From assembly GCA_041660045.1 (NCBI GenBank), contig JBAZXA010000001.1:434001-498000 (forward strand): a stretch of 64,000 nt of DNA, in the 5' to 3' direction. This DNA comes from WM-3-3 sp041660045 (GTDB lineage Bacteria; Pseudomonadota; Gammaproteobacteria; Methylococcales; Methylomonadaceae). The first letter of the stretch is position 1, and each line of letters opens with the position of its first letter. Positions 28,619-37,163 of this stretch are shown here, one piece after another. The notes beneath the pieces were generated by a model. That model saw only the letters and a list, made by a program, of their open reading frames with translations. It made no database searches and was not told the origin of the DNA. A program made the translations under genes and the position numbers.

Positions 28619-29839
28619 ATGTCTATCAGCCCAAGAAAAATTACCCAACAAGTTTTGGTCGGTGACGTTAAAGTTGGCGGCGGTGCACCCATCGTTGTGC
28701 AATCGATGACCAACACTGACACAGCTAACATTCTTGCCACTGTTAACCAAGTCATAGAACTGGCCACCGCTGGCTCTGAAATTGTCCGTATCACTGTGAA
28801 TTCCGAAGAAGCCGCCAAGGCGGTTGCCGATATCCGTAACCAATTGGATAAAAAAGGCTGCACTGTGCCACTAGTAGGCGATTTTCACTTTAATGGCCAT
28901 AAATTGCTAGAAAAATTCCCTGATTGCGCGGCAGCCTTAAGCAAATATAGAATTAACCCTGGTAATGTAGGCCGTGGTAAAAACCGCGATCCACAATTCC
29001 AGCAAATGATCGAATTTGCTTGCCATTATGACAAGCCTGTACGCATAGGCGTTAATGGTGGCAGTCTAGACCAATCAGTATTAACACGCTTACTGGATGA
29101 AAACCGCACTAAAGCCAATCCTGAAGGATTACCTGCCATTACCCGTGAAGCCATTATCATTTCGGCCTTGGAAAGCGCCGCAAAGGCCCAGGAAATTGGC
29201 TTGGCTAAAGATAAAATTATCTTATCCTGCAAAATTAGCAATGTCCAAGAATTAATTAGTATTTATAAAGCCTTATCCGAGCGTTGCGACTATGCTTTGC
29301 ACCTTGGATTAACCGAGGCTGGCATGGGTTCAAAAGGTATCGTTTCTTCAGCAGCAGCACTATCGGTACTCATGCAACAAGGGATAGGCGATACCATCCG
29401 CATTTCCCTAACACCTGAACCAGGCACGGCGCGAACCCAAGAAGTCATCGTTGGGCAAGAAATTTTACAAACCATGGGCTTTCGTTCCTTTGTGCCTATG
29501 GTTATCTCATGTCCTGGCTGTGGCCGCACCACCAGCGATTATTTTCAAAAATTAGCCTTGGAAATCCAAACCTATCTACGTGAAAATATGCCAGTTTGGC
29601 GCGATCAATTTCCCGGCGTGGAAAGCATGGAAGTTGCAGTTATGGGCTGCGTGGTAAATGGTCCTGGGGAAAGCAAAAATGCCAATATCGGCATTAGTTT
29701 ACCGGGTACAGGCGAATCGCCTGTGGCACCGGTTTATGAAGATGGTGAAAAAACCGTCACGCTAAAAGGTGAACACATTGCAGAGGAGTTTCAAGCAATT
29801 GTGCAGCGTTATATCGAAAGCCATTACGCTACAGCCTAA
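28619..29839 (+). CDS. ispG: 4-hydroxy-3-methylbut-2-enyl-diphosphate synthase IspG (GcpE)
   Basis: IspG reduces methylerythritol cyclodiphosphate to HMBPP, the penultimate step of the MEP isoprenoid pathway, using one [4Fe-4S] cluster. The 406-aa protein has the N-terminal TIM-barrel portion (GGAPIVVQSMTNTDTAN near 22-38) and the C-terminal cluster domain with CPGCGR and CVVNGPGE supplying three Cys and the Glu ligand. Length is standard. It is not linked here to an rodZ/pilF-hisS group, as it often is elsewhere. Confidence 0.97.
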   Translation: MSISPRKITQQVLVGDVKVGGGAPIVVQSMTNTDTANILATVNQVIELATAGSEIVRITVNSEEAAKAVADIRNQLDKKGCTVPLVGDFHFNGHKLLEKFPDCAAALSKYRINPGNVGRGKNRDPQFQQMIEFACHYDKPVRIGVNGGSLDQSVLTRLLDENRTKANPEGLPAITREAIIISALESAAKAQEIGLAKDKIILSCKISNVQELISIYKALSERCDYALHLGLTEAGMGSKGIVSSAAALSVLMQQGIGDTIRISLTPEPGTARTQEVIVGQEILQTMGFRSFVPMVISCPGCGRTTSDYFQKLALEIQTYLRENMPVWRDQFPGVESMEVAVMGCVVNGPGESKNANIGISLPGTGESPVAPVYEDGEKTVTLKGEHIAEEFQAIVQRYIESHYATA

Positions 29840-29852
29840 ATTGTATTAATTT

Positions 29853-29897
29853 TAGCCTCATGGGGATAGTGGTAAGTGCTGAACTATCCCTAGGCTA
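29853..29897. terminator. Long hairpin between convergent ispG and nnrS
   Basis: TAGCCT (29853-29858) pairs with AGGCTA (29892-29897), and inside it GGGATAGT (29863-29870) pairs with ACTATCCC (29883-29890), leaving a 12-base loop. It sits in the 63-base gap between two converging genes and could stop transcription both ways. On the reverse strand it is followed by AAAATTAATAC rather than T-runs, so it may mainly protect 3' ends. Confidence 0.5.
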
Positions 29898-29902
29898 TTT
29901 GC

Positions 29903-31078
29903 CTAACCTTCTTGACCATCTACCCGAGCACTGGTCAACATGGGCAAATAAACAAATATAAATAAGGCAAAGGCGGCAAGCCAAGACAATGTCGCCATAT
30001 AGATAAATAAGTTATACCATTTTGGACAAAACACAGGCAATATCACGCGGGCGAGGGCCGCAAAGTTGATTAGTACAAACGCCAGTGCCATTGCATTGCA
30101 AGCTTTTAAAGCCCGGCCGGTGTGGCCTAACGAGACGCGGGCCATCATCCCTAGTGTTAACACGCCGATTCCGCCTACGGTAAAGGCATGTTGCGCTAAG
30201 CTAGGATTAACCAAGGAAGCCGCATAAAAACCTTGCAGCAGAAAGCCTAAAATTATCCAAGCATAGCCCGCGTACAACACCCAAAGTAAGGGCACATACC
30301 AAACTCGCCGGACATACCAGCCTGAGATTCTAGCCGTATTGGCCGCAACGGCCAATAAAGCCGCAACCGCTAAAAAAAACCCTGTAATCCCGGCCATTTG
30401 CAAGGTAAAAACAAGCACCGCGCTGGCAATCGACAAGCCATCCAGCATTGGATTCCTTAACGCAAGCGTTCCAGGTAATGCTCGTTCAGTAAAAAAGGGA
30501 AACACCCGCCCTGCCACAATTAAAATGGTGACCACCATTGTTGCGATAACGAGTTGAACGCCTAACCAAGCACTTTGCGGCAGCTTGCCTAGCATTTCCG
30601 CATGGATTAAGGCATTTGCTAACGCCATCAGTAACAATAGGCCCACAAACACTAAATGCGTGTACTTTTTAGCCTGCAAAATGGGTTTAGCAATGTGGTA
30701 AATCAAAACTGGCAGAAATAAAAAATCAACCAAGGCAATTAACTCATTCGGTAACAAACCAGCATAAAATGGCAAGATTCGACCGTATAGCCAGAGTAAG
30801 CATAAACCAAACAATTGACCATTTGCTAAGGTTGCTTTGTCGGTCCAATTTTTTACTGCTGTTAACAAAAAACCAGCTATCACAGCTACCGCATAACCCA
30901 ATAACATTTCATGGGCATGCCAAAGGCTACCCGTAAAATAATTGCTTATGCCTAAGTTACCTTTAAAAATAGCGTTCCAAAGCACAATTAATAGCAATGC
31001 CGCAAAACCCGCCAAACCAAAAAATGCCCGGAAACCTAAGGCAAAGAGTGGATAATCAAAAATAGTATGCACTTTCAT
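29903..31078 (-). CDS. nnrS: NnrS family heme/copper membrane protein
   Basis: NnrS proteins are 12-helix inner-membrane proteins that relieve nitrosative stress by limiting dinitrosyl-iron formation in Vibrio and Rhodobacter. The 391-aa product shows the family opening IFDYPLFALGFRAFFGLAGF, then GSLWHAHEMLLGYAVAVIAGFLLTAV with likely His ligands, and ARVSLGHTGRAL near the end. I use the ATG at 31078; the open frame could start nine bases earlier at a TTG that overlaps the preceding gene. It is two bases past the stop of the DUF455 gene, hence one operon. Confidence 0.92.
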   Translation of the reverse strand: MKVHTIFDYPLFALGFRAFFGLAGFAALLLIVLWNAIFKGNLGISNYFTGSLWHAHEMLLGYAVAVIAGFLLTAVKNWTDKATLANGQLFGLCLLWLYGRILPFYAGLLPNELIALVDFLFLPVLIYHIAKPILQAKKYTHLVFVGLLLLMALANALIHAEMLGKLPQSAWLGVQLVIATMVVTILIVAGRVFPFFTERALPGTLALRNPMLDGLSIASAVLVFTLQMAGITGFFLAVAALLAVAANTARISGWYVRRVWYVPLLWVLYAGYAWIILGFLLQGFYAASLVNPSLAQHAFTVGGIGVLTLGMMARVSLGHTGRALKACNAMALAFVLINFAALARVILPVFCPKWYNLFIYMATLSWLAAFALFIFVYLPMLTSARVDGQEG

Positions 31079-31079
31079 G

Positions 31080-31877
31080 TTATTCAATTTCCAGCCAGTC
31101 TAATTCTGCATTTGAGAATCCAGCAATTATACGCATTTCTCGGTTAAAAGGGCCTTTAGGTTTACCACCGCGATAATATTGCCGAATGAGATGTTGAAAA
31201 GTCGCTTCCGAATCTTGGCCTTGTTGTTGGCAAATGGCTTTAAACCAATAAGAGCCGCGTTCAACATGGCCAACCTCATCCGCTAAAATCCGCGTTAATA
31301 TGGCGGCACTATGGCCATCATTTAACTGTATAAATTTATTGATCAGTGCCGGCGTAACATCAAGCCCACGAGCTTCCATACACCGCGGCACCATAGCTAA
31401 CCTGGCCAGTAAATTATCAGCTGTATCGGTCGCATGTTCCCATAAGCCACTATGGGCAGGTAAATCCCCATAACTAACGCCTAATGCTAGTAAATGTTGG
31501 CTAAGTAGGCTGAAATGCTGGGCTTCCTCATCGGCCACGCGCAGCCAATCCAGATAAAAACTTTCAGGCAACCCCCTAAACCGATAAATAATATCCCAAG
31601 CCAGATAAATAGCGACAAATTCCACATGGGCAATGGCATGGAAAAAGGCAGCTCGTCCTTCCTGTGTCTTTATATTACGTTTAGCCATATTCCGTGGTGC
31701 CAATAAAATGGGCCGATCTGGAAATTTAACCAGCGCTATGGGGTAAACAGGTGCTTCCCCAGAAATTCTTAATTGTTTTTGCTTAGCTCGAGCATAGGCC
31801 TCGTGGGTCCAACATAATTTGTCCTCTATATCAGTCGAATGTAAGCAAGCCTGTGCATAGTCGAACAACGAATCCAT
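31080..31877 (-). CDS. DUF455 ferritin-like (MiaE-related) protein
   Basis: The 265-aa protein is a four-helix ferritin-like domain. Candidate di-iron ligands are visible in HVEFVAIYLAWD (about 86-97), DEEAQHFSLL (about 117-126), MEARGLD (about 166-172) and DEVGHVERGSYWF (about 197-209). DUF455 proteins are related to the tRNA hydroxylase MiaE, but their substrate is unknown. The gene is directly followed by nnrS, which suggests a shared role in iron or nitric oxide stress, though that is inference. The product is cytosolic. Confidence 0.88.
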   Translation of the reverse strand: MDSLFDYAQACLHSTDIEDKLCWTHEAYARAKQKQLRISGEAPVYPIALVKFPDRPILLAPRNMAKRNIKTQEGRAAFFHAIAHVEFVAIYLAWDIIYRFRGLPESFYLDWLRVADEEAQHFSLLSQHLLALGVSYGDLPAHSGLWEHATDTADNLLARLAMVPRCMEARGLDVTPALINKFIQLNDGHSAAILTRILADEVGHVERGSYWFKAICQQQGQDSEATFQHLIRQYYRGGKPKGPFNREMRIIAGFSNAELDWLEIE

Positions 31878-31924
31878 ATGGCGGTAAAAGGTTAAGCTAA
31901 AAAGTTAAGTCTAGAAGGACTGTT

Positions 31925-32686
31925 TTATGCCGACAAGCCTAAAAACTCATCAAAAGTTAATGCTGTAATGGCTTTTTGCCCAACGTCTATTCGATCACTT
32001 TCAGTACTATAGCCCCAGAGTGCAAACATTAACTTTACCTTAGCCAATTCTTTTTCTTTTAAAATATTTAATAATGTCGCCAATCGGTCTTCAATAAAAT
32101 AAACCGTTTTATCCGGAAAACCGTTGAGTAAACTTTTTAAAACTTCGGCTTTCAGCATTTGTCTATCTAGGCCAAAAATACGCCCAGCTTCCAAATCAAT
32201 AGCATTAGCTTTTAGGATGTAGTTAACAAAACGTTCTTGTTTTGTAGTGACCACTACCCACTCGCTTTGCTTGGAGAGTTTGTTCAATAACGCCACCACA
32301 CCCGGATATAGTGGATTCATGGCTACCCATGCCGCCAAATCTTCAGCTATCCAAGTGTCCCTGGTCTGTTCAAACAATTTTTTAAGTTCATCTGTTGAGG
32401 TTCCGGCTTGGCTTATTAAAAACTGGGTTTTATCTTGATAGCCACTGTATATGGCTTCAATTGATTCGCCCAAATAAAGCAAGCGCATACCCAAGATCGA
32501 CTCATAGCCGGTTTCAATAATTGGCCGAACTAAACGGAACTGATCAAGCAAATTTTGTGGCGCTGCTGTTTTAGGCATATCCCCCCAAATTATACCTGCG
32601 GCTTTCCAACCGGAAATTGCGGTTTCTAGTACACTGTCGCAGATAACACCATCAAAATCGAAGGCATAAATTTTAGAATCTATCAT
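31925..32686 (-). CDS. HAD-superfamily hydrolase
   Basis: The 253-aa protein has the HAD motifs in order: DFDGVICDS (10-18) with the nucleophile Asp10, VVVTTKQ (about 142-148) as motif II, a motif III Lys in the MLKAEVL stretch, and FIEDRLATLL as motif IV. The cap between motif I and II is helical, as in phosphoglycolate phosphatase-type enzymes. Substrate unknown. It is 48 bases upstream of the DUF455 gene on the same strand and may be cotranscribed with it. Confidence 0.85.
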   Translation of the reverse strand: MIDSKIYAFDFDGVICDSVLETAISGWKAAGIIWGDMPKTAAPQNLLDQFRLVRPIIETGYESILGMRLLYLGESIEAIYSGYQDKTQFLISQAGTSTDELKKLFEQTRDTWIAEDLAAWVAMNPLYPGVVALLNKLSKQSEWVVVTTKQERFVNYILKANAIDLEAGRIFGLDRQMLKAEVLKSLLNGFPDKTVYFIEDRLATLLNILKEKELAKVKLMFALWGYSTESDRIDVGQKAITALTFDEFLGLSA

Positions 32687-32887
32687 GAATATCGCAAAAA
32701 TAAATTAAAGGTTATAAAACCCACGGGTATCAAAATGAGATACTTGCATGCACCCTTGTTTTTATATTGTAATCAATTACGGCCCTATTTGTTTTCTAAA
32801 ATAACTTGCCCAACAGCACCGGGTACGCTGTAATTACAATTATTAAATATCATTTATTTCTTCAGTAAACGTCTTACACACTATCCT

Positions 32888-34948
32888 ATGCTTAATAAAC
32901 TGTTATGGTCTGGTATTGCAATTATAGGTGCCACGGCAATGGGCATCATAGCCTTAAGCCGTGGCGAATCAATTAACGCTTTGTGGATCATCACGGCAGC
33001 AGTGTGTTGCTATAGTTTAGCTTATCGTTTTTATGCCGCTTGGATTACCGCTAAAGTTCTAGTATTAGACCCTACACGGGCAACACCAGCTGAACGGCTA
33101 AATAATGGCCATGATTTTATACCGACTAATAAATGGATCGTTTTTGGCCATCATTTTGCTGCTATTGCAGGACCAGGTCCGCTAGTAGGCCCGACCTTAG
33201 CCGCACAATTTGGCTATTTACCCGGTACCTTATGGATTTTAATCGGAGGTGTATTAGGCGGTTGCGTACAAGACATGGTCACGCTGTTTTTTTCGACTCG
33301 CCGAGATGGCCGCAGTTTAGGCCAAATGGCGCGTGATGAATTAGGGCCTATAGGCGGAATTGCCGCCTTAATAGGCACCATGACCATTATGATTATCCTC
33401 ATCGCGGTCTTGGGGTTAGTCGTGGTAAATGCCATGAAACATAGCCCATGGGCAACCTCGACGGTTATGGCCACGATTCCTATTGCCATGCTGGTCGGTT
33501 TATATATGCGTTTAATACGACCGGGCCGCGTCTTAGAAGGCAGCATCATCGGTGTTAGTTTACTATTGTTTGCGGTATTCGCTGGCGGTTGGATTGATGA
33601 CAACGCCATATTGCGGCCATATTTTGATCATGATGGACTAAGTTTAGCTTGGTTGGTCATTGGCTACGGTTTTGCCGCGGCCATCTTACCAGTCTGGTTG
33701 TTGCTTGCGCCTAGGGATTATCTTTCTACTTTTTTAAAACTGGGTACCATAACGCTGCTAGCCATTACCATTGTGTGGTTGCGGCCTGACATAAAAATGC
33801 CGGCTTTAACGCCGTTTATAGATGGTAGCGGGCCAATTTTCGGTGGCGCATTATTCCCATTTGTGTTTATTACCATCGCTTGCGGGGCAATTTCAGGTTT
33901 TCATGCCTTAGTGGCATCGGGCACCACGCCAAAATTACTCGCCAATGAAAGGGACATCCGTATGATAGGTTACGGCGGTATGGCCTTGGAATCCTTTGTT
34001 GCCATCATGGCCATGATAGCAGCAACGGTACTTGAGCCTGGCGTATATTTTGCCATTAACAGCCCTGCCGGCATTGTGGGTAAAGAAGCGGCAGTTGCAG
34101 TTGCTAAAATATCCAGTTGGGGTTTTCCTGTCACAGTCGAACAGATGCAACAGTTAGCCCAGCAAATGGGCGAATCTACTTTATTTGCCCGCACCGGTGG
34201 TGCGCCATCACTGGCTGTTGGTATGGCAAGTCTATTTGCGAGTGTATTTGGCAATAGCTTATTGGCACTTTGGTACCATTTTGCCATTATGTTTGAAGCC
34301 GTGTTTATCCTGACTACTTTAGATGCCGGTACCCGTGTCGGCCGTTTTATGTTACAGGATATGTTAGGCAACCTTTGGCCTAAATTAGGCGAAACCTCAT
34401 GGACGCCCTCTGTTTTATTAAGCAGCGCCTTAGTGGTGAGTGGCTGGGGTTATTTTTTATATATAGGTGTTATTGACCCTAATGGTGGCGTCAATATTTT
34501 ATGGCCTTTATTTGGCATCGCCAACCAAATGTTAGCGGCTATTGCACTATCGGTAGCCACCGGTATTTTAGTTAAATCCGGCAAACTTAAACAGGCCTGG
34601 ATTACCGCAGCCCCCTTGTTATGGTTATTAATTATTACCAGCACTGCTGCCTGGCAAAAAGTTACCAGTGCTGATGTTAGGTTAGGCTTTTTGGCTGCCG
34701 CTGACGATTTAGCGCAAAAGCTATCTTTAGGCCTTTTACCACCTGAAAAAGCCATGGCAGCCCCTACACTGATATTCAATCAACGCTTAGATGCCTGCAT
34801 TACTTTGTTTTTTATAGCGCTATTGTGGATTATTGTGTTTGATATGCTAAGAGTGTGTTATTGGCACTGGTCGGGCAAACCAGTATTGCCCCTCTCCGAA
34901 TCACCACATATGCCTAGCCGTCTTGTTGAGGATTATGTCCGGGATTAA
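32888..34948 (+). CDS. cstA: CstA family carbon starvation protein, peptide/pyruvate transporter
   Basis: The 686-aa protein is a multi-helix transporter of the CstA/BtsT family (E. coli CstA is 701 aa). It shows the conserved NKWIVFGHHFAAIAGPGPLVGP (split here: NKWIVFGHHF then AAIAGPGPLVGP), ACGAISGFHALVASGTTPK and the C-terminal GTRVGRFMLQD stretch. CstA takes up peptides and pyruvate under carbon limitation. The next gene encodes its usual small YbdD-type companion, six bases away. Upstream, ATTGTAAT (32766-32773) and ATTACAAT (32833-32840) form a widely spaced inverted pair of unknown meaning. Confidence 0.95.
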   Translation: MLNKLLWSGIAIIGATAMGIIALSRGESINALWIITAAVCCYSLAYRFYAAWITAKVLVLDPTRATPAERLNNGHDFIPTNKWIVFGHHFAAIAGPGPLVGPTLAAQFGYLPGTLWILIGGVLGGCVQDMVTLFFSTRRDGRSLGQMARDELGPIGGIAALIGTMTIMIILIAVLGLVVVNAMKHSPWATSTVMATIPIAMLVGLYMRLIRPGRVLEGSIIGVSLLLFAVFAGGWIDDNAILRPYFDHDGLSLAWLVIGYGFAAAILPVWLLLAPRDYLSTFLKLGTITLLAITIVWLRPDIKMPALTPFIDGSGPIFGGALFPFVFITIACGAISGFHALVASGTTPKLLANERDIRMIGYGGMALESFVAIMAMIAATVLEPGVYFAINSPAGIVGKEAAVAVAKISSWGFPVTVEQMQQLAQQMGESTLFARTGGAPSLAVGMASLFASVFGNSLLALWYHFAIMFEAVFILTTLDAGTRVGRFMLQDMLGNLWPKLGETSWTPSVLLSSALVVSGWGYFLYIGVIDPNGGVNILWPLFGIANQMLAAIALSVATGILVKSGKLKQAWITAAPLLWLLIITSTAAWQKVTSADVRLGFLAAADDLAQKLSLGLLPPEKAMAAPTLIFNQRLDACITLFFIALLWIIVFDMLRVCYWHWSGKPVLPLSESPHMPSRLVEDYVRD

Positions 34949-34953
34949 ACTTA

Positions 34954-35154
34954 ATGCCCCTATTATTAGAAAAAATTCTGAGCAAAACTAAATATGCTTG
35001 GGCTATATTGCGCCAACTATCTGGTGATGACGCGTACGAGCGCTATGTGAACCACCATAGCCTATGCCATAGCGATGAGCCATTACTGTCGCGCAGTGCT
35101 TTTTTTAAAGGTTGGCAAGAAAAAAAATGGCACGGCATAAAACGCTGTTGCTAA
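34954..35154 (+). CDS. YbdD/YjiX family small protein (DUF466)
   Basis: This 66-aa protein belongs to the YbdD/YjiX family, which accompanies cstA or btsT in many proteobacteria. The family hallmarks are visible: the DAYERYVNHHSLCHSDEPLL stretch near the middle (about 27-46) and the FFKGWQEKKWHGIKRCC end. In E. coli YjiX and YbdD appear needed for full transporter activity. The gene starts 5 bases after the cstA stop. It has no membrane helix, so it probably acts at the cytoplasmic side. Confidence 0.92.
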   Translation: MPLLLEKILSKTKYAWAILRQLSGDDAYERYVNHHSLCHSDEPLLSRSAFFKGWQEKKWHGIKRCC

Positions 35155-35239
35155 ATAATAGGATACAAATGCTTAATTTCAGCTAGCTATCAGCAACCTC
35201 TTGTTAGATCACATAGCGAACGCCATTACGGGATATATG

Positions 35240-35575
35240 ATGAAAAAAAAGTTTTTTCTATTGTTTGGATGTTTGTATATGTTATGGCTTAGCCAAGATA
35301 GCTTTGCCTTACGTTGCGGGCATTTGATCGTTGAACTAGGTGACCACAAAGCCGATGTTTTTCAAAAATGTGGCCGCCCCGATTTTGTCGATGAACGTTT
35401 AGCGGCAGTTGGGTCAACTTTAAGACATCCTGCAGGCGTCTTACAATTAGATCAAAGCGAGCAAATTGTCATTGAAGAATGGACATATAATTTTGGCCCC
35501 AGGCGCTTTAAACAATTGTTAATATTTGAAAACAGTATTTTAGTGGAAATTAATGATTTAAGCAGGGGGCGATGA
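35240..35575 (+). CDS. DUF2845 periplasmic protein
   Basis: The product begins with a signal peptide (MKKKFFLLFGCLYMLWLSQD then SFA) and continues with the DUF2845 motif: RCG, LVxLGD-type LIVELGDHKADVFQKCG, and the WTYNFGPRRFKQLLIFENS strand. It is about 111 aa from the ATG at 35240, chosen because GGGA lies seven bases upstream; an ATG one codon earlier is equally in frame. The two Cys (in RCG and KCG) may pair. Family function is unknown. It lies about 85 bases after the YbdD-type gene, perhaps in the same transcript. Confidence 0.82.
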   Translation: MKKKFFLLFGCLYMLWLSQDSFALRCGHLIVELGDHKADVFQKCGRPDFVDERLAAVGSTLRHPAGVLQLDQSEQIVIEEWTYNFGPRRFKQLLIFENSILVEINDLSRGR

Positions 35576-35766
35576 CATTGCACGAAAATACTTGCAATTT
35601 CTGACAGTATAAACAACAACAGGTAGTTGCCCATTAAAGCGCCAATTTTATTACCATTGGAACGCCATCATGATGCTATCCTGCACCCAGCTCACACCCT
35701 AAACTACTCGTTTTATGGCAATTTTTCAGCAGCGCCTATTCATACTTCTTTGCCTTCAATTTAACA

Positions 35767-36621
35767 TCATCTTCGTGGCATGGAGCCTTTAAAGTTTAGT
35801 TTTGCTTCATTTTCTTCTCGGGCTGCGTCAATTTCCCTGATTACACTACGCACATCTGCCGGCTTTGCGGTTTCTTTAAAATACCCTGTTAATTTAGTAT
35901 CCGGGCTAAGCTCACCACTTTGGTAAAGCTTCCACATTTCTTTAGCGTAACGCGTAGTCAGTAAAGCTGGTGCATAGCGGCCAAAATAACTGGCCATATT
36001 ACCAACATCGCGCTCCAGCATTTTTTGCGCGTTATTATTGCCTGCAGCATCAACGGCTTGCGGCAAATCAATAATTACAGGGCCAGCACTCCCAACCAGT
36101 ACGTTGTACTCGGACAAATCGCCATGTATTAATCCATCGCATAACATCAGGACAATTTGGGAAATAAGGAAACTATGATAAGTTTTTGCTTCCTCTTCGG
36201 TCATCTCCAAATCATTTAACCGCGGCGCCGGGTTGCCATCTGCATCAGTGACCAACTCCATTAATAATACGCCATCAACAAAGTTGTAGGGTTTAGGTAC
36301 CCGGACGCCTGCATTTGAAAGCCGGAATAAGGCATCAACTTCGGCAGTTTGCCAAGCGGATTCTTGTTCCTTGCGGCCATAAGTGGTTTTTTTCTCCATG
36401 GCGCGTGCGCGTCGGCTATTGCGGACTTTACGGCCCTCTTGATACAACACGCTTTGCCGGAAACTACGTTTTTCCGCTTCCTTATATACCTTGGCACAAA
36501 AAATTTCTGAAGCGCAGCTTACAACATAAACTGCCGCTTCCTTACCGCTTTTTAGGGGACGCAATACTTCATCGATTAGTCCACTTTCAATTAATGGTTC
36601 AAGTCTTTTTGGTGTTTTCAT
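35767..36621 (-). CDS. RIO1-family serine protein kinase
   Basis: The 284-aa protein is a bacterial RIO kinase similar in layout to Pseudomonas PA4780-type proteins. It has a nucleotide loop LKSGKEAAVYVV (23-34), the lysine in CAKVYK, the catalytic loop HGDLSEYNVL (about 165-174) and the metal-binding VIIDLPQAVD (about 181-190). Archaeal and eukaryotic RIO proteins act in ribosome maturation; the bacterial role is unclear. The gene stands alone. Together with the PP2C phosphatase at 5138 it is one of two phospho-Ser/Thr enzymes in the window, with no positional link. Confidence 0.92.
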   Translation of the reverse strand: MKTPKRLEPLIESGLIDEVLRPLKSGKEAAVYVVSCASEIFCAKVYKEAEKRSFRQSVLYQEGRKVRNSRRARAMEKKTTYGRKEQESAWQTAEVDALFRLSNAGVRVPKPYNFVDGVLLMELVTDADGNPAPRLNDLEMTEEEAKTYHSFLISQIVLMLCDGLIHGDLSEYNVLVGSAGPVIIDLPQAVDAAGNNNAQKMLERDVGNMASYFGRYAPALLTTRYAKEMWKLYQSGELSPDTKLTGYFKETAKPADVRSVIREIDAAREENEAKLNFKGSMPRR

Positions 36622-37163
36622 GACTGGGTGTAAGGTTCTTGTTTGGTCTTTTCAATCGCTTAATGATAAATCTTTATTAAAATAGTACATTATTATCGCC
36701 TGCTAAACATCGCTTTTCTATTAGCCCAACAAGCTTATACGGCATCATAAATTTGGGCATGCGTTATAAATATTCAGCCTTAGCTATCAATGATAAGCCA
36801 TCCTTGATAAAACAATTCAATTTTAATCCCAGCAGTACCACATTATTTTATATATAATCAGATGATTACATAAACCTATTGGGCTAAGCCTAGGAATTTA
36901 AATACACTGTCTATTCCAGAATTAGCTTATGGAACCGCCCGCTATATGATTAGCTTAAATCACGAAAAACACTGTTAACTTTCTAAATATAAATTAATAA
37001 AACAGCCATCATTTAGTTAAACACCTCAATGAGCTGTTAGCTATATAACACGATCTTCAGTACAAACATATCGGTAACATTATAATTGCAATACACCACA
37101 TTTAATCGAGTTAACCTAAAGCCGTTAAGTGTTCGTACCACTTCTCAAACTCTTTAATTATTT
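36622..37163. other. Intergenic region upstream of the NTPase/MscS unit
   Basis: This gap of 542 bases is AT-rich and lies between two divergently transcribed genes, so it must hold both promoters. I see no coding frame, tRNA or clear terminator. GCCCA near 36725 and TGGGC near 36754 form a weak inverted pair. No ribosome binding site is evident before the ATG at 37164. Confidence 0.4.

Noticed and set aside
32766..32840. ATTGTAAT and ATTACAAT as a cstA operator
   Set aside because: The arms are separated by 59 bases and match no regulator site that I can name.
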